Source: Torymus aiolomorphi (lineage: Eukaryota > Arthropoda > Insecta > Hymenoptera > Torymidae). From it: DNA of 64,000 nucleotides. The notes under the pieces were generated by a model. The model saw only the letters and a list, made by a program, of their open reading frames with translations, did not search any database and was not told where the DNA came from. The first letter of the stretch is position 1. Each line of letters begins with the position of its first letter. Below are positions 32,754 to 43,655 of this stretch, piece after piece. The position numbers and the translations under genes were made by a program. The stretch lies in NCBI GenBank assembly GCA_036365515.1, contig CM070876.1, positions 108,651,310 through 108,715,309 of the forward strand, read 5' to 3'.

Positions 32754-32976
32754 AGTAACTACAACATTCCTGTAGTAGTAACTACACAATTCCTGTAGTA
32801 GTAACTACAAAATACCTGTAGCAATAACTACAAAATTCCTGTAGTAATTTTGTGTGATCATAACTACAGTCCGAAATTACTACAGTATTTTTCAGTAGTT
32901 ATTGTATAGTAACTACTACAGAACTGTTACTACAGCGTTTGTGTAGTAATAACTACAGCATCTTTTCGTAAGGGTA

Positions 32977-33576
32977 GGCATATCATTTTCTATTGTTACC
33001 ATCTTCTTATCATCGTCATTTGTCAGTTTTGCAGCAATGATGTTGCTGCATCTCACCAAACTTTTTAAAGATCCATCTTCGTCTCCTTCAGCCTTTTCAG
33101 TTTGCCTTTTGAACTTACTGGTCACGTCAGCGCTTGATTTTGCAAGCTCTTCAAAATCAGATTTGTCATTAGAAAGTTCGGGTATATGCTCAACATATGG
33201 TAACAGCCAAAGCATTGAGTTGTAAAATTCCCAAACACTTATATTACAACTTCCAGAGCCTGAAGGACGGTCTTTTTTTAAATTTTTATGCTCTTGTTTG
33301 AATCTTTTAACTGATGACAGCCATTTTTTCCATATCTCGTCTTCTGTAAAATACATTTTCTTATAATTACTATCTTTTATTTTTTATATTCATAATGTTA
33401 CCTGTCATGTGAACGTCAAATAGTTGAAAAATTGTTTAGGACATATAATTTAACTGATTTTGCCTCTCTCCTCTTGATTCTTTGTGATAATAATCATCAC
33501 TTTTATCATAAAAAATTGGCTGGGTAAAAATCAGTTCTATAATTAATTCATTGATTCTTTTCTCATCGTCTGACAT
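32977..33576 (-). pseudogene. MADF-domain protein of a PIF/Harbinger unit, interrupted
   Basis: ATG at 33576. Exon 1 (33576-33402) starts MSDDEKRINELIIELIFTQP, has an in-frame TAA at 33438-33436, and ends at CAG-GTAACA. The 58-nt intron ends TTTTACAG and exon 2 starts at 33343. Across the splice the phase fits and gives FDVHM..EDEIWKKWLSSVKRF then SGSGSCNISVWEFYNSMLW, the MADF (SANT-like DNA-binding) pattern. The frame reaches the foldback junction at 32976 and resumes at 23231. MADF genes often accompany the transposase in PIF/Harbinger elements; here a HARBI1 relic lies upstream on the same strand. The TAA falls about where MADF domains have a tryptophan. Confidence 0.75.
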
Positions 33577-33730
33577 TTTAGCAACTTTAAAGATTAAATT
33601 AAATTTCACAAAAATATCCTTCTTTTAGTCTTTTTCTACCAATATTAGTCGTAAGATCCTCCACTAGATAGTTTTTACACTCTTCCAGTCTTTGTACTTT
33701 CTGAGTATACTTAACCTCTATATACTTAAG

Positions 33731-33735
33731 TGTGT

Positions 33736-33775
<40 letters not shown>

Positions 33776-33785
33776 GCACACACAC

Positions 33786-33843
<58 letters not shown>

Positions 33844-33859
33844 ACACACACACACACAC
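33731..33859. repeat. (CA)n microsatellite with CG interruptions
   Basis: Mostly CA dinucleotides with two 'acgc' variants, preceded by a short TG run. Gives long Cys-Val and Thr-His frames that are not genes. Positions 33599-33730 on the minus strand are open but unrecognised. Confidence 0.97.
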
Positions 33860-33954
33860 TGAATGTAAGAATCAAAACAATATTTGAAAGTGAGACTTCT
33901 TTAAGTGGTGGATTTTCAATATTTATTGGCTTGTATATTCTTTTTGTAATACAA

Positions 33955-34479
33955 GCTTACAATAACAGTTGCAATATAATAGCCTTGCATGTTTCTAAAA
34001 TTATCTGACCGATGGTTGATTTGCCCACTCTAAAAATTAGCGAGTTTCTTTTAAGCTTCCAGCGTGGCCAAGGTAACTGTAATTAAAAAAACATTAAAAG
34101 ATTATTTTATTTATTTCTTTTACCATTAATAAGTATATAATACATACTGCAATGTTGTTGCTAGGCGTATTTCAGAGGAAATAGGCGGCCTTCTACCAAT
34201 CTGTTTTTGTAGGTGTAGCTTCACCATTTCGTGTAAATCATTGAAATCTTGTACGTCCATTCTAACAAATTGTTTAAATTCTGCTTGGTTATTAAATTGA
34301 AGATATCTACATATCAATTCGTAGGCACCAAACTTATTTCTTATATTAGGATAAAAATAAGGCTTTGTCCACCATCTTCTAAGACTTGCTTTTTTGTTTT
34401 TTAGTATTTTTATATTCACTATTACTTTAAGTAAAATTTGTAAAAGTTTTGAGTGCTGTCGTTTATTAATAATATCCAT
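33955..34479 (-). pseudogene. HARBI1-like PIF/Harbinger transposase, N-terminal remains
   Basis: Minus-strand frame 34479-34126 (117 aa) has the HARBI1 N-terminal pattern: RRWWTKPYFYPNIRNKFGAY, then FKQFVRMDVQDFNDLHEMV and RPPISSEIRLATTLQYV. After a possible intron (acceptor TTAATTACAG, about 34082) homology continues with GKSTIGQIILETCKAIILQL (about 34030-33965), but in a shifted frame with a stop in between. The catalytic DDE half is missing; the CA microsatellite lies where it should start. In active elements the enzyme works with the MADF or Myb-like partner. This one is dead. Confidence 0.78.
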
Positions 34480-34938
34480 GTTGCTGAAGTTTTTTATTAA
34501 TACAAATGTTGTAATGCTGTAATGTTGTAATGTTGTAATGTTGTAATATTTAACTGTATTTGCAACTTCTTAGATAATTATTGCATATTTCCACAAAACT
34601 CCGGAAATGGAGAAACATAGCCCATGCACTATGTTCCATCTAGATTAGTTTTTTTCATCTTCAAGAATACCACGGATCACGAACATAGAGGCGCTTCTCA
34701 CTTGTTGTATCGAAGCGGACAGCTCAAGCGCGGCGCAGCACGGCGCGGCGCAACGCGGTGCAGCGCGGTGCATTTATGCCCCCTCCCTTAAAGGAAACAT
34801 TTTCCATAGATTCTGTAGATATTTCAAAATAAGTACTGTTAAAAAAATTATTGGTTTTCTTAAAAAATTTTTGGAAAGATTTATATGTACCTAGTTTGCA
34901 AAACCTAAGGTGATTGCTAGTAAGGAATTAAGTGTATA
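34480..34938. other. Harbinger upstream flank; minor repeats
   Basis: Contains 'aatgttgtaatgttgtaatg' repeats (34507-34548) and a GC-rich degenerate 'gcgcggcgca/gcgcggtgca' tract (34730-34775). No gene seen. Confidence 0.5.
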
Positions 34939-35195
34939 TATGGAATAGTAACCAAACTTATTCTTGCCTATAAACTTTTACTTTTATAAAAAATTTTTTA
35001 GACAGATTTCACAACTTTTTAATTAAGAGTAAAAGTACATTATAAATAATGTTTGTTAAGTATAAAACTATATGGTATAGTAACGAAACTTATTCTTGCT
35101 TATAAGTTTTTACTTTTGTAAAAGAATTTTTTAGAGAGATTTCACAACTTTTTAAGAGTAAAAGTACATTATAAATAATGTTTATTAAGAATATA
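34939..35195. repeat. Two-copy tandem repeat, period about 131 bp
   Basis: 'tatgg.atagtaac.aaacttattcttgc' starts at 34939 and 35070. Copies share 'agtaaaagtacattataaataatgtt'. Confidence 0.85.
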
Positions 35196-35196
35196 G

Positions 35197-35965
35197 TTAT
35201 TTTCGATACAAGTGTGCGAAGTGGGTCATTCTCGCACGGGTGTAGTTTGTCGCCCGAGTGAAGCGAGGGTGACAAAAACACCCGTGCAATGATGACCCTT
35301 TTCGGTCACGTGTATCGAACTCTATTTTTTTTAACGGAGTGTGTGAAACTAGCCTTGTTGTTGGTTTTGTGTGCGCGAAGTAGCTGTTTCTCGCACGGCG
35401 TGCGCGAAAGTAAATTGATCTGCGCATGCGCGACTTTCGCACACGCCGTGTGTAAAACAGCTACTTCGCGCACGCAAAACAAGCACGAAAAGGCGAGTTT
35501 CGCACACTCCTTTGAAAAATAGTTATTTTCGATACAAGTGCGAAAAAGTGATTTTATCCTCGTGTGGACGTTTGCGCCCGAGCGAAGCGAAGGTGAAAAG
35601 GCCACACGAGGATAAAATCACTTTCTCACTCGTGTATCGAACACTATTTTTTTATACGACGTGTGCAAAGCTCGATTTTGCGAACACGGTTTTGGCCGAG
35701 CGTGCGCAAAGTGGACGCTTTGCGCACGGAGTGTGAAAATAGTACATTTCGATACTAGTGCGAGGATTTGATTTTCCCCTCGTGTGACTGTTTGCACCCG
35801 AGCGAAGCGAGGGTGAAAAGGTTACACGAGGAGAAAATCAACTTCTCACACAAGTGTCGAACCGTATTTTTTGACACGACGTGCGAGAAGTGAGATTTTT
35901 GCACGCATCGTTTAACGCAGCGTGCGAGAAATCGAACTTCTCGCACGGAGTTTCAAAAAAACTAT
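35197..35965. repeat. Three tandem palindromic units with 'ccgagcgaagcgagggtga' loop
   Basis: Units start at 'ttttcgatacaagtg' or variants (about 35201, 35525, 35745). Each is a stem-loop: left stem, loop 'cccgag(c/t)gaagcgagggtga', complementary right stem ending 'gtgtatcgaac(a/t)ctatttttt', then a second GC-rich palindrome built on 'gcgcga/tcgcgc' words. Stem sequences differ between units but are compensated within each unit. Confidence 0.8.
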
Positions 35966-37029
<1,064 letters not shown>

Positions 37030-37189
37030 ATATATACAATAACAACATATATAATAACAACAAAACTGAGACTCTACAAAATAGTCTCAAAATATCGTAT
37101 ATCGTACATGGTATTTTTTTACGTAATTAGGTATAAAAAAAGAGATATGAATTTCAATCAGCTGATGACATGAGCATACTTTTATATTT

Positions 37190-37419
37190 ATATTTCTGGC
37201 ACGTTTTGACGAGTAAAAAAGATACGGAATGACTGTTTTGGCGAGTTTTGGACGTTTTTGACGAGCTCGCCAAAAGAGCTAAGATACTATAGACCACATT
37301 TGGCGAGTTTTATTAATACCTCAGCCCCAGAGAGGGATATTATTTCTTTAGTCAAGCATATACTTCAAAACTATAGCTCGCCAAATAGGTTCACCAACAT
37401 ACTTATATATATAGATAAG

Positions 37420-37473
<54 letters not shown>

Positions 37474-37700
37474 TTGTTTTAACAGATTTATGGAGCCCTT
37501 TTATACACATGAGCATATTTATGGAGCCCGTTTTCTTTTATCGAGCCCGGGTCCCATAAAATATTTTTCTCGGGTGTTTATGGAGTCCGATCTAGAGTCT
37601 ATAACCCCAGGGTCCATTATTTCTTTAGTCACTTGCCATAGGGATCTCTGGGCTGCAGGTACTAATATACAGGAATGGGCTCCATAAACGGATGGGGGGA

Positions 37701-37770
<70 letters not shown>

Positions 37771-38111
37771 CATCTGGGACGCATTTTGAGGATTATATGT
37801 CATATATACCGAATTTTGAGGATTTTGTAGGCATTTTGAGGAGTCTCCTCAAAAGTCCAAAGCACTCGAGAGGCATTTTGAGGATTTTTCAGCGGTTTCC
37901 ACAATAGTGTGTTAATACATCGATTTCGGAAATTCCGTGATATTTTTCCGTAAAAGCGGGCGCCGCAGGCGTCGTGGTGTTAGTCAATAACCTTAGGGTC
38001 ATTATTTCTTTAGTCACGCGCTTGTTTATTGGTTGTTTATAACAATGTTTATATTTGTGTCACCACTATTGTACAAATTCTTTATGAAATCCTCAAAATA
38101 CCGTACAAAGA

Positions 38112-38156
<45 letters not shown>
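37190..38156. repeat. Three related units, each ending in a (TA)n tract
   Basis: A shared scaffold, of the form 'cc..agggtc.attatttctttagtca', lies at about 37325-37354, 37602-37632 and 37988-38016. Each unit repeats its own ~10-base word before the scaffold and carries it inverted after: 'ttttggcgag' (unit 1), 'tttatggagcc' (unit 2), 'cattttgagga' (unit 3). The TA tracts are about 37425-37470, 37706-37767 and 38115-38156. No coding. See findings. Confidence 0.7.
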
Positions 38157-38159
<3 letters not shown>

Positions 38160-38331
38160 AATGAGAATTATGTTAATGGATTAATTGATATTGTTAAGGT
38201 CAGTACAGAGAAAAATGTTGCAGATATTTTGACAAAGGCTCTTGGACGAGTAAGGTTTGAAAACTTGAGAAGTTTATTGAATTTGATTTAAAGAATATTG
38301 TAATTGCGAGAAACATAAATGTAAGGAGGCG
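38157..38331 (+). pseudogene. 3' end of pol and 3' non-coding part of an upstream Copia copy
   Basis: Identical by eye to 48628-48802 (end of RNase H, stop, spacer, purine tract). Cut off on the left at the (TA)n tract. Its downstream LTR doubles as the 5' LTR of the next copy. Confidence 0.9.
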
Positions 38332-38579
38332 TGTTAGAATACGTCTACATTTATGTCAGCGTGCGAAATAGAGAGCGCATGCGTGGCGCCATCACCCGAG
38401 CATAGCTGGAGAGCTAGCGAGAGCGAGCGGCCGAAGCGGGCACTCACTCGTTCGCCGTCCTCTGCCGAGAGCAGATGTATTATGGAGAGAGCTGCACAAT
38501 AAAGGTTGTTATAGTTAATTCAGAGTGGCTTATTTGAAGAAGCCCTGTGTCCCATCCATCCTCACCTATTATTTCAACA
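38332..38579 (+). repeat. Copia 5' LTR
   Basis: 248 bp, TGTTAGAATACG...TTTCAACA, with 'cacaataaagg' (AATAAA) near 38499. Differs from the 3' LTR by about four substitutions and a 6-bp length change (gttaattc). Confidence 0.92.
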
Positions 38580-38590
38580 TGGTAGCAGAG
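38580..38590 (+). promoter_or_regulatory. Primer binding site, initiator tRNA-Met 3' end
   Basis: TGGTAGCAGAG directly follows the LTR and complements the 3' end of animal initiator tRNA-Met (...CTCTGCTACCA). Confidence 0.8.
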
Positions 38591-38677
38591 TGCTTGGTTG
38601 TTGTCGTTATTTTTAGTTGCGGTACTGTTTCTCCTTGTGAGAGCAGTAACACACTTTAAATTCCACGACAAGGAAAA

Positions 38678-39814
38678 GTGATTTTAAGTTTAGCGCATGG
38701 TAAGCGCAAGAACAAAGAAAAACGCATGAGTGTAAAGACAGAGCCTCGGGAAGTAAAAAGTGAAAAGTCAAGTGGAACTGATAGTGAAGAAGAGTTTTTT
38801 CATATTGAAATTAAAGAAGATAAAAAGGAAGAAAACATGCAGGAAGTAAAAATACCGATTTTTGATGGGCAAGAATACAGCAATTGGAAGAAACGCATAC
38901 TAATGTATTTAAAAATGAAAAAGTGTGATATTGTAGTTGCACGTGCAAAAGTGGATGCGGACAAAGTTGATTGGGATGAAAAAGACGTGCAAGCTATAAA
39001 TTATATTTATAGTGCGATCTCAAACAAACAAATGGAATTGATAAGTGATAAAGAAACGGCGTTTGATATTATGAAGAAATTCGATAGCACATATTTGAAA
39101 GAATCAACAGCTCTCCAGATACTGTGTAGAAATAAATTAGAAAATTTGAAACTAAAAGACTTTGATAGTTCAACAGAATTCTTTAACGAATTTGAAAAAT
39201 CAGTGAACGATTTAAAAGAAGCTGGTGCAAAAGTGACGGAGAAAGAAAAAATGAATTATATGTTAAGGACATTGCCGGACTCGATGAGCCATATAGGAGA
39301 CTTAATCGATGTGTTAAAAGAAGAAGAACAAAACGTGGAATATGTGAAAAATAAGATTAAAATGGCTGAACTAAAAGAGAAGAGTGAAAATGGAAATTCA
39401 AAGTCGAACGCTTTTGTGTTTAAGAAAGAAGAGAAGAAAAGAACATGTTATGTATGTGGTGGTGTAGGACACATACGATACGATTGCCCGACGAAAAACA
39501 ATTCCGGGAATCGCGCGCCACAGCAAGGAGGCGGCAGAGGAAGCCGTGCGCCACAGAGAGGAGGGGGCAACGGCAGAGGCTACACACAGCAGCGAGGAAC
39601 GAGTTCCAACCGGCGTGGAAGGAGCGGATACCGACAGCATGGCCGAGGCGCGAGAGGCAGTGACAACAACAGCAGCGGTCATCAAAATACCGAGAAGAGC
39701 GAAGTGTTGAGCACTTCAGTAGAAATAATGTCTGCGAATATAAGTAACGGTAAAGTAAACGAAAATAAGATCGATTGGATTTTAGATAGCGGTTGTACAG
39801 ACCACGTGATAAAT
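38678..39814 (+). pseudogene. gag: Copia gag and protease start
   Basis: Frame from ATG 38678 (a second ATG at 38726 is equally possible). An acidic N-terminus leads into a UBN2-type gag region (FDGQEYSNWKKRILMYLKMK; LQILCRNKLENLKL), the zinc knuckle CYVCGGVGHIRYDC and a Gly/Arg-rich stretch. The Copia protease motif WILDSGCTDH (active Asp) comes last. The frame is then broken by the LINE piece at 39815. Gag forms the particle; the protease cleaves the polyprotein. Confidence 0.9.
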
Positions 39815-39869
<55 letters not shown>

Positions 39870-40075
39870 TTAAACCAGAACAAAATTACATAGAGTAAAG
39901 TCCTCAGAGATAGATATTAACTACCTGTACGAGGGCTGGTACATGAATACTTAAGACTATACTTATACACTAAAGCTTATATACTAAATATTAAATATTT
40001 AAACCTTAAACATTTAATATTGTCAATAGAATTCTCAAAACTTAACGCAAGTAAAACAATATGTATACATTTTAC
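39815..40075 (-). mobile_element. 5'-truncated LINE tail inserted in Copia protease
   Basis: 261 bp, (ATTT)n at the left, homologous to the LINE 3' UTR at 2094-2320. Flanked by AAAT (39811-39814 and 40076-40079). Removal with one AAAT rejoins the protease frame exactly (Ile-Asn before, Asn-Glu-Asn after). Confidence 0.85.
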
Positions 40076-40965
40076 AAATAACGAAAATTATTTTAATGAT
40101 GCAATTGTATTGAAAGAACCGATTAATGTAAAAGTAGGAGACGGTAGAATTTTGAAAGCAACAAAAGTAGGTCATGTAAAAAGTAAATTCAAAACGTTTA
40201 ATGAAGAGATAGATATAGAATTAGAAAATGTATTTTACGTAAAAGATATGGACAGAAATTTAATGAGTTTTGCTAAAGTAACTGATAAATGTAAAGTGGT
40301 ATGTATCGGTGATAGTGCTAAAATTTATAATAAAAATAATAAATTAATTGCGATAGCTTGGAAAAAAGATAGAATGTATAAAATGACTAGTTTTATTGAA
40401 AAAAGAACAAGAGAATCAAATTTGACAGTTAAAAATGAGAAAATGACTTTAAAGGAAAAATGGCATAGAACTCTAGGGCACGTTAATTTTAACTATTTAA
40501 AAACAATGTGTAAAAATCATGTTTTGAAAGGTTTGCCTAACGAAATAGAATCAGATTACTATAAATGTGCTACGTGTATTGAAAACAAAATGCACAATAT
40601 CCCGTTTGAGAATAATAGGAAAAGAGCGAAAGATATATTAGAAATAGTACATACAGATTTGAATGGACCACACAATACAGTAGGTTATAAAGGAGAAAAG
40701 TATTTCATAACTTTTATTGATGATTTTAGTAAATTAACAAAAATTTATGCAATTAAGTCTAAAGACGAAGTACATGATAAATTTATTGAATATATAAATT
40801 TAGTTGAAAATAAGACTGGAAAGAAAATTAAGAAATTAAGGTGTGATAATGGTACTGAATATTTGAATAAAGACATGTATAAATTATGTAGAGAAAAGGG
40901 AATTGAAATAGAAACATGTCCACCTTATGTACATGAGCTTAACGGTACAGCAGAAAGGTACAATA
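40076..40965 (+). pseudogene. pol: Copia pol, protease end to integrase core (first part)
   Basis: Continues the protease (EPINVKVGDGR), then the GAG-pre-integrase zinc finger (HRTLGHVNFNYL ... CATC) and the integrase core with HTDLNGP (first D), RCDNGTEY (second D) and GTAERYN (catalytic E). The frame is cut right after this Asn by the TIR element at 40966. Confidence 0.9.
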
Positions 40966-41027
40966 CCCACACAGCATGTATTAATTCTGAAAGGATTCTG
41001 AAAGAATGCATGAAATAATTTTATTCT

Positions 41028-42115
41028 TTCAGAAATCATTCAGTGAAAGGATTCTGTAATAATGCTATGTCCGGGGTATTTTCCTTTCAGAATTAATTCA
41101 ATGGAATAATTCAAAAATAATTTATAATATCATTGCAAAATTTATTCAATAGAAGATTTCTGAAAGGATTCATGGATTATTACCAAAAGGTTACTAAAAG
41201 ATATTTCAAAATTATTTCCTGAAATAATTCTGAAAGGAAAATACCCCGGACATAGCATCATTACAGAATCCTTTCACTGAATGATTTCTGAAAGAATCTT
41301 TCAGAATCCTTTCAGAATTAATATCACATATTATTGCAGAATCCTTTCAATGAAAGGTGTCTGAAAGGATTCAGGAATTAATTTTGTGAATTAATTCGAA
41401 AATATTATGAAAATATTACTAACAAGAAATTTGGAAGACGGATAAATCCCGTATTATTACAGAATCCTTCCAATGAAAGATGTCTCAAAGGATTCAGGAA
41501 TTAATTTGTGAATTAATTCCTGAATCCTTTCAGACATCTTTCATTGAAAGGATTCTGTAATAATACGTGATTTATACTGTTCGAAATTTCTTTTTAGTAA
41601 TATTTCCATAATATTTTCGAATTAATTCACAAAATTAATTCCTGAATCCTTTCAGACATCTTTCATTGGAAGGATTCTGCAATAATACGTTATTTATACT
41701 CTTTGAAATTTCTTTTTAGTAATATTTCCATAATATTTTTGAATTAATTCACAAAATTAATTCCTGAATCCTTTCAATGAAAGATGTATGAAAGGATTCA
41801 GGAATTAATATTGTGAATTAATTAGAAAATATTATGGAAATATTACTAACAAGAAATTTGAAGAGGATAAATCCCGTATTATTACAGAATCCTTCCAATG
41901 AAGGATGTCTGAAAGGATTCAGGAATTAATTTTGTGAATTAATTCGAAAATATAATGGAAATATTACTAACAAAAAATTTCGAAGGTTATAAAATCATGT
42001 ATTATTGCAGAATCCTTTCAATGAAAGATTTTTGGAAGGATTCAGGAATAAATATTGTGAATTAATTAGAAAATATTTAGTAAATATTACTAACAATAAA
42101 TTTCGAAGGGTATAT
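41028..42115. repeat. Hairpin-rich repeats built on 'cctttcagaat/attctgaaagg'
   Basis: About 41028-41097 pairs with 41222-41292 (around 'gctatgtccggggtatttt'). Downstream, 'caatgaaagatgtctgaaaggattcaggaattaat' recurs about six times in both orientations (41350-42060). Confidence 0.8.
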
Positions 42116-42251
42116 ATAATCCCGTATTTGAAGGTACATTTTTATAATTTAGAATATTATTTAAATAATATTCTAACTATTTTTACATATATTTACATTG
42201 TTAATAATTTTACACTATTTTATCGCAGAAAAAAACGCAGAAAAATTTTTT

Positions 42252-42322
42252 ACACGATGGAGATTCGAACCCGGGTCGCTTGGGTACTACGCAAATACGC
42301 TATCCATTACGCTATCGCTCGC
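42252..42322 (-). tRNA. tRNA-like sequence, probably a pseudogene
   Basis: 71 bases on the minus strand with an A-box-like TAGCGTAATGG and a perfect B-box core GGGTTCGAATC at the right spacing. Acceptor pairing is about 5 of 7 with wobbles. The T stem and D stem pair poorly and the anticodon cannot be assigned safely. This could be a decayed tRNA or a tRNA-derived internal promoter. Confidence 0.4.
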
Positions 42323-43655
42323 TTGTTAGATCATTTCATTTTTTTCATTATATAGTGCAATATGAGTGATACGATACATTAGAAAATTTATTCTTAATAT
42401 TACTTTATTTTTTAATATTAACTTTGATCAATTAATTCATAGTTATTTAATACTTTTAGTTTATTAAATATTGTATTAAGTCGATGTGAAATGTGTGTGT
42501 ATAAAGGAGCTCTTCCTTACCGACGTTATGAGTTTTTACATTTTTTTGATCTTAGATTCAACTTTTGATGAATGAAGCTCTTCACTGCACTCCGTAATTG
42601 CATAAATAATACACCTATAAATTTTTCAGAAATTCTGTTCATTATTTTTCATAAAAAACTGGTAGAAAATTTTTCAACCCGTTTCCTGTAAAATCTATAA
42701 CGAGCAATAACTTGAAAATTTACACATAGTGTATTTTTGTCATTACGAAGGGCAATAAAGAGCTCTTTTCCCGAAATTCGATAAAAATAAAAAAATGATA
42801 ATTGCATATAATGCAGAGATGAATAGAATGAGCTCTACCTTACCGACGTTATTATTATTTGTAGTGTTTTCAATTTAGAATCAACTTTTAGAGTCAAAGG
42901 CTCTTTACTCTTGGCAGACGTATAAATAATATTTCTGTCGATTTTGAGGGGACTTCTAAACATTGTCATACTGAAAGAATACTATTATGAATAATAATAA
43001 AAAATATTGCTTATTTTAAGTACCTATATTATTCATCTTTAAATGTTTTTTTTCCTTTTATTTTAAGTTTTTATATTCTTACATTAACTTTTCAAATTAA
43101 TATTTTTCGCAATTAGTAAATGTTTCAATCTATCTTAGTTCACAAAAACGAAAAATTATATACCCCCACACATTTTAATACGTTCTTTAATAGGATCATA
43201 CGAATGTAGAAAACAATGGACGACTAAATCCGATCATTATCCAATCATTTCATTTTTTTCATTATATAGTGCAAAATGACTGACAAAATAAATTAGAATA
43301 TTTATTTCTAATATTTCTTTATTTTTTAATATTAACTTTGTTTAATTAGTATATACTTATTTAGTAAGTTTTGTTTATTAAATATTGTATTAATTAGGAC
43401 TTATTTGATTGAAACAAATTCGAATTAAAAACAAAATAAATACATTGTACGATGCCTCTTATATACGGACGCTGCCCTTTTCGTGTTGAATACTTGCAAT
43501 AATTTCTGAACTATTTTATGTTTTCTTTCAAAAAATCTTTTTAAGGTTCTTTCAGGAAGAATTCGTGTAAATATCTTTTTTGCTATTGTGTTTTAAAAAA
43601 TTTTATTGTAACAATCTTTTTCAAACGAATTCTAAATTATTTCTTGTATTAATTC
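42323..43655. other. AT-rich interior of the TIR element
   Basis: 'catttcatttttttcattatatagtgcaa' starts at 42333 and 43246 with about 150 bp similarity. 'ccttaccgacgttat' recurs at 42514 and 42839. No coding sequence recognised. Confidence 0.6.

Larger units (their letters stand above)
23234..32974. mobile_element. Giant 9.7-kb foldback element with TA target duplication
   Basis: The element starts CCCTTACGAAAAGATGC and ends with the reverse complement. It is flanked by TA (23232-23233 and 32975-32976). Almost the whole length is an inverted repeat around a short loop (about 28899-28980). From the ends inward the arms hold 'ctgtagtagttactaca' iterons, a cgcgcgattatcgcgcg block, a two-exon reading frame, and large AT-rich blocks that are themselves palindromic. 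The left arm contains a 1,630-bp nested element and one extra ~709-bp block. The right arm contains a 660-bp nested element. No transposase is visible. TA duplication suggests mobilisation by a Tc1/mariner-like enzyme in trans. Confidence 0.88.

Noticed and set aside
33599..34008. Cys-Val and Thr-His repetitive frames
   Set aside because: Products of the CA microsatellite.
42005..42355. 116-aa frame in the TIR element
   Set aside because: Crosses hairpin repeats and the tRNA-like sequence; AT-driven composition, no family.
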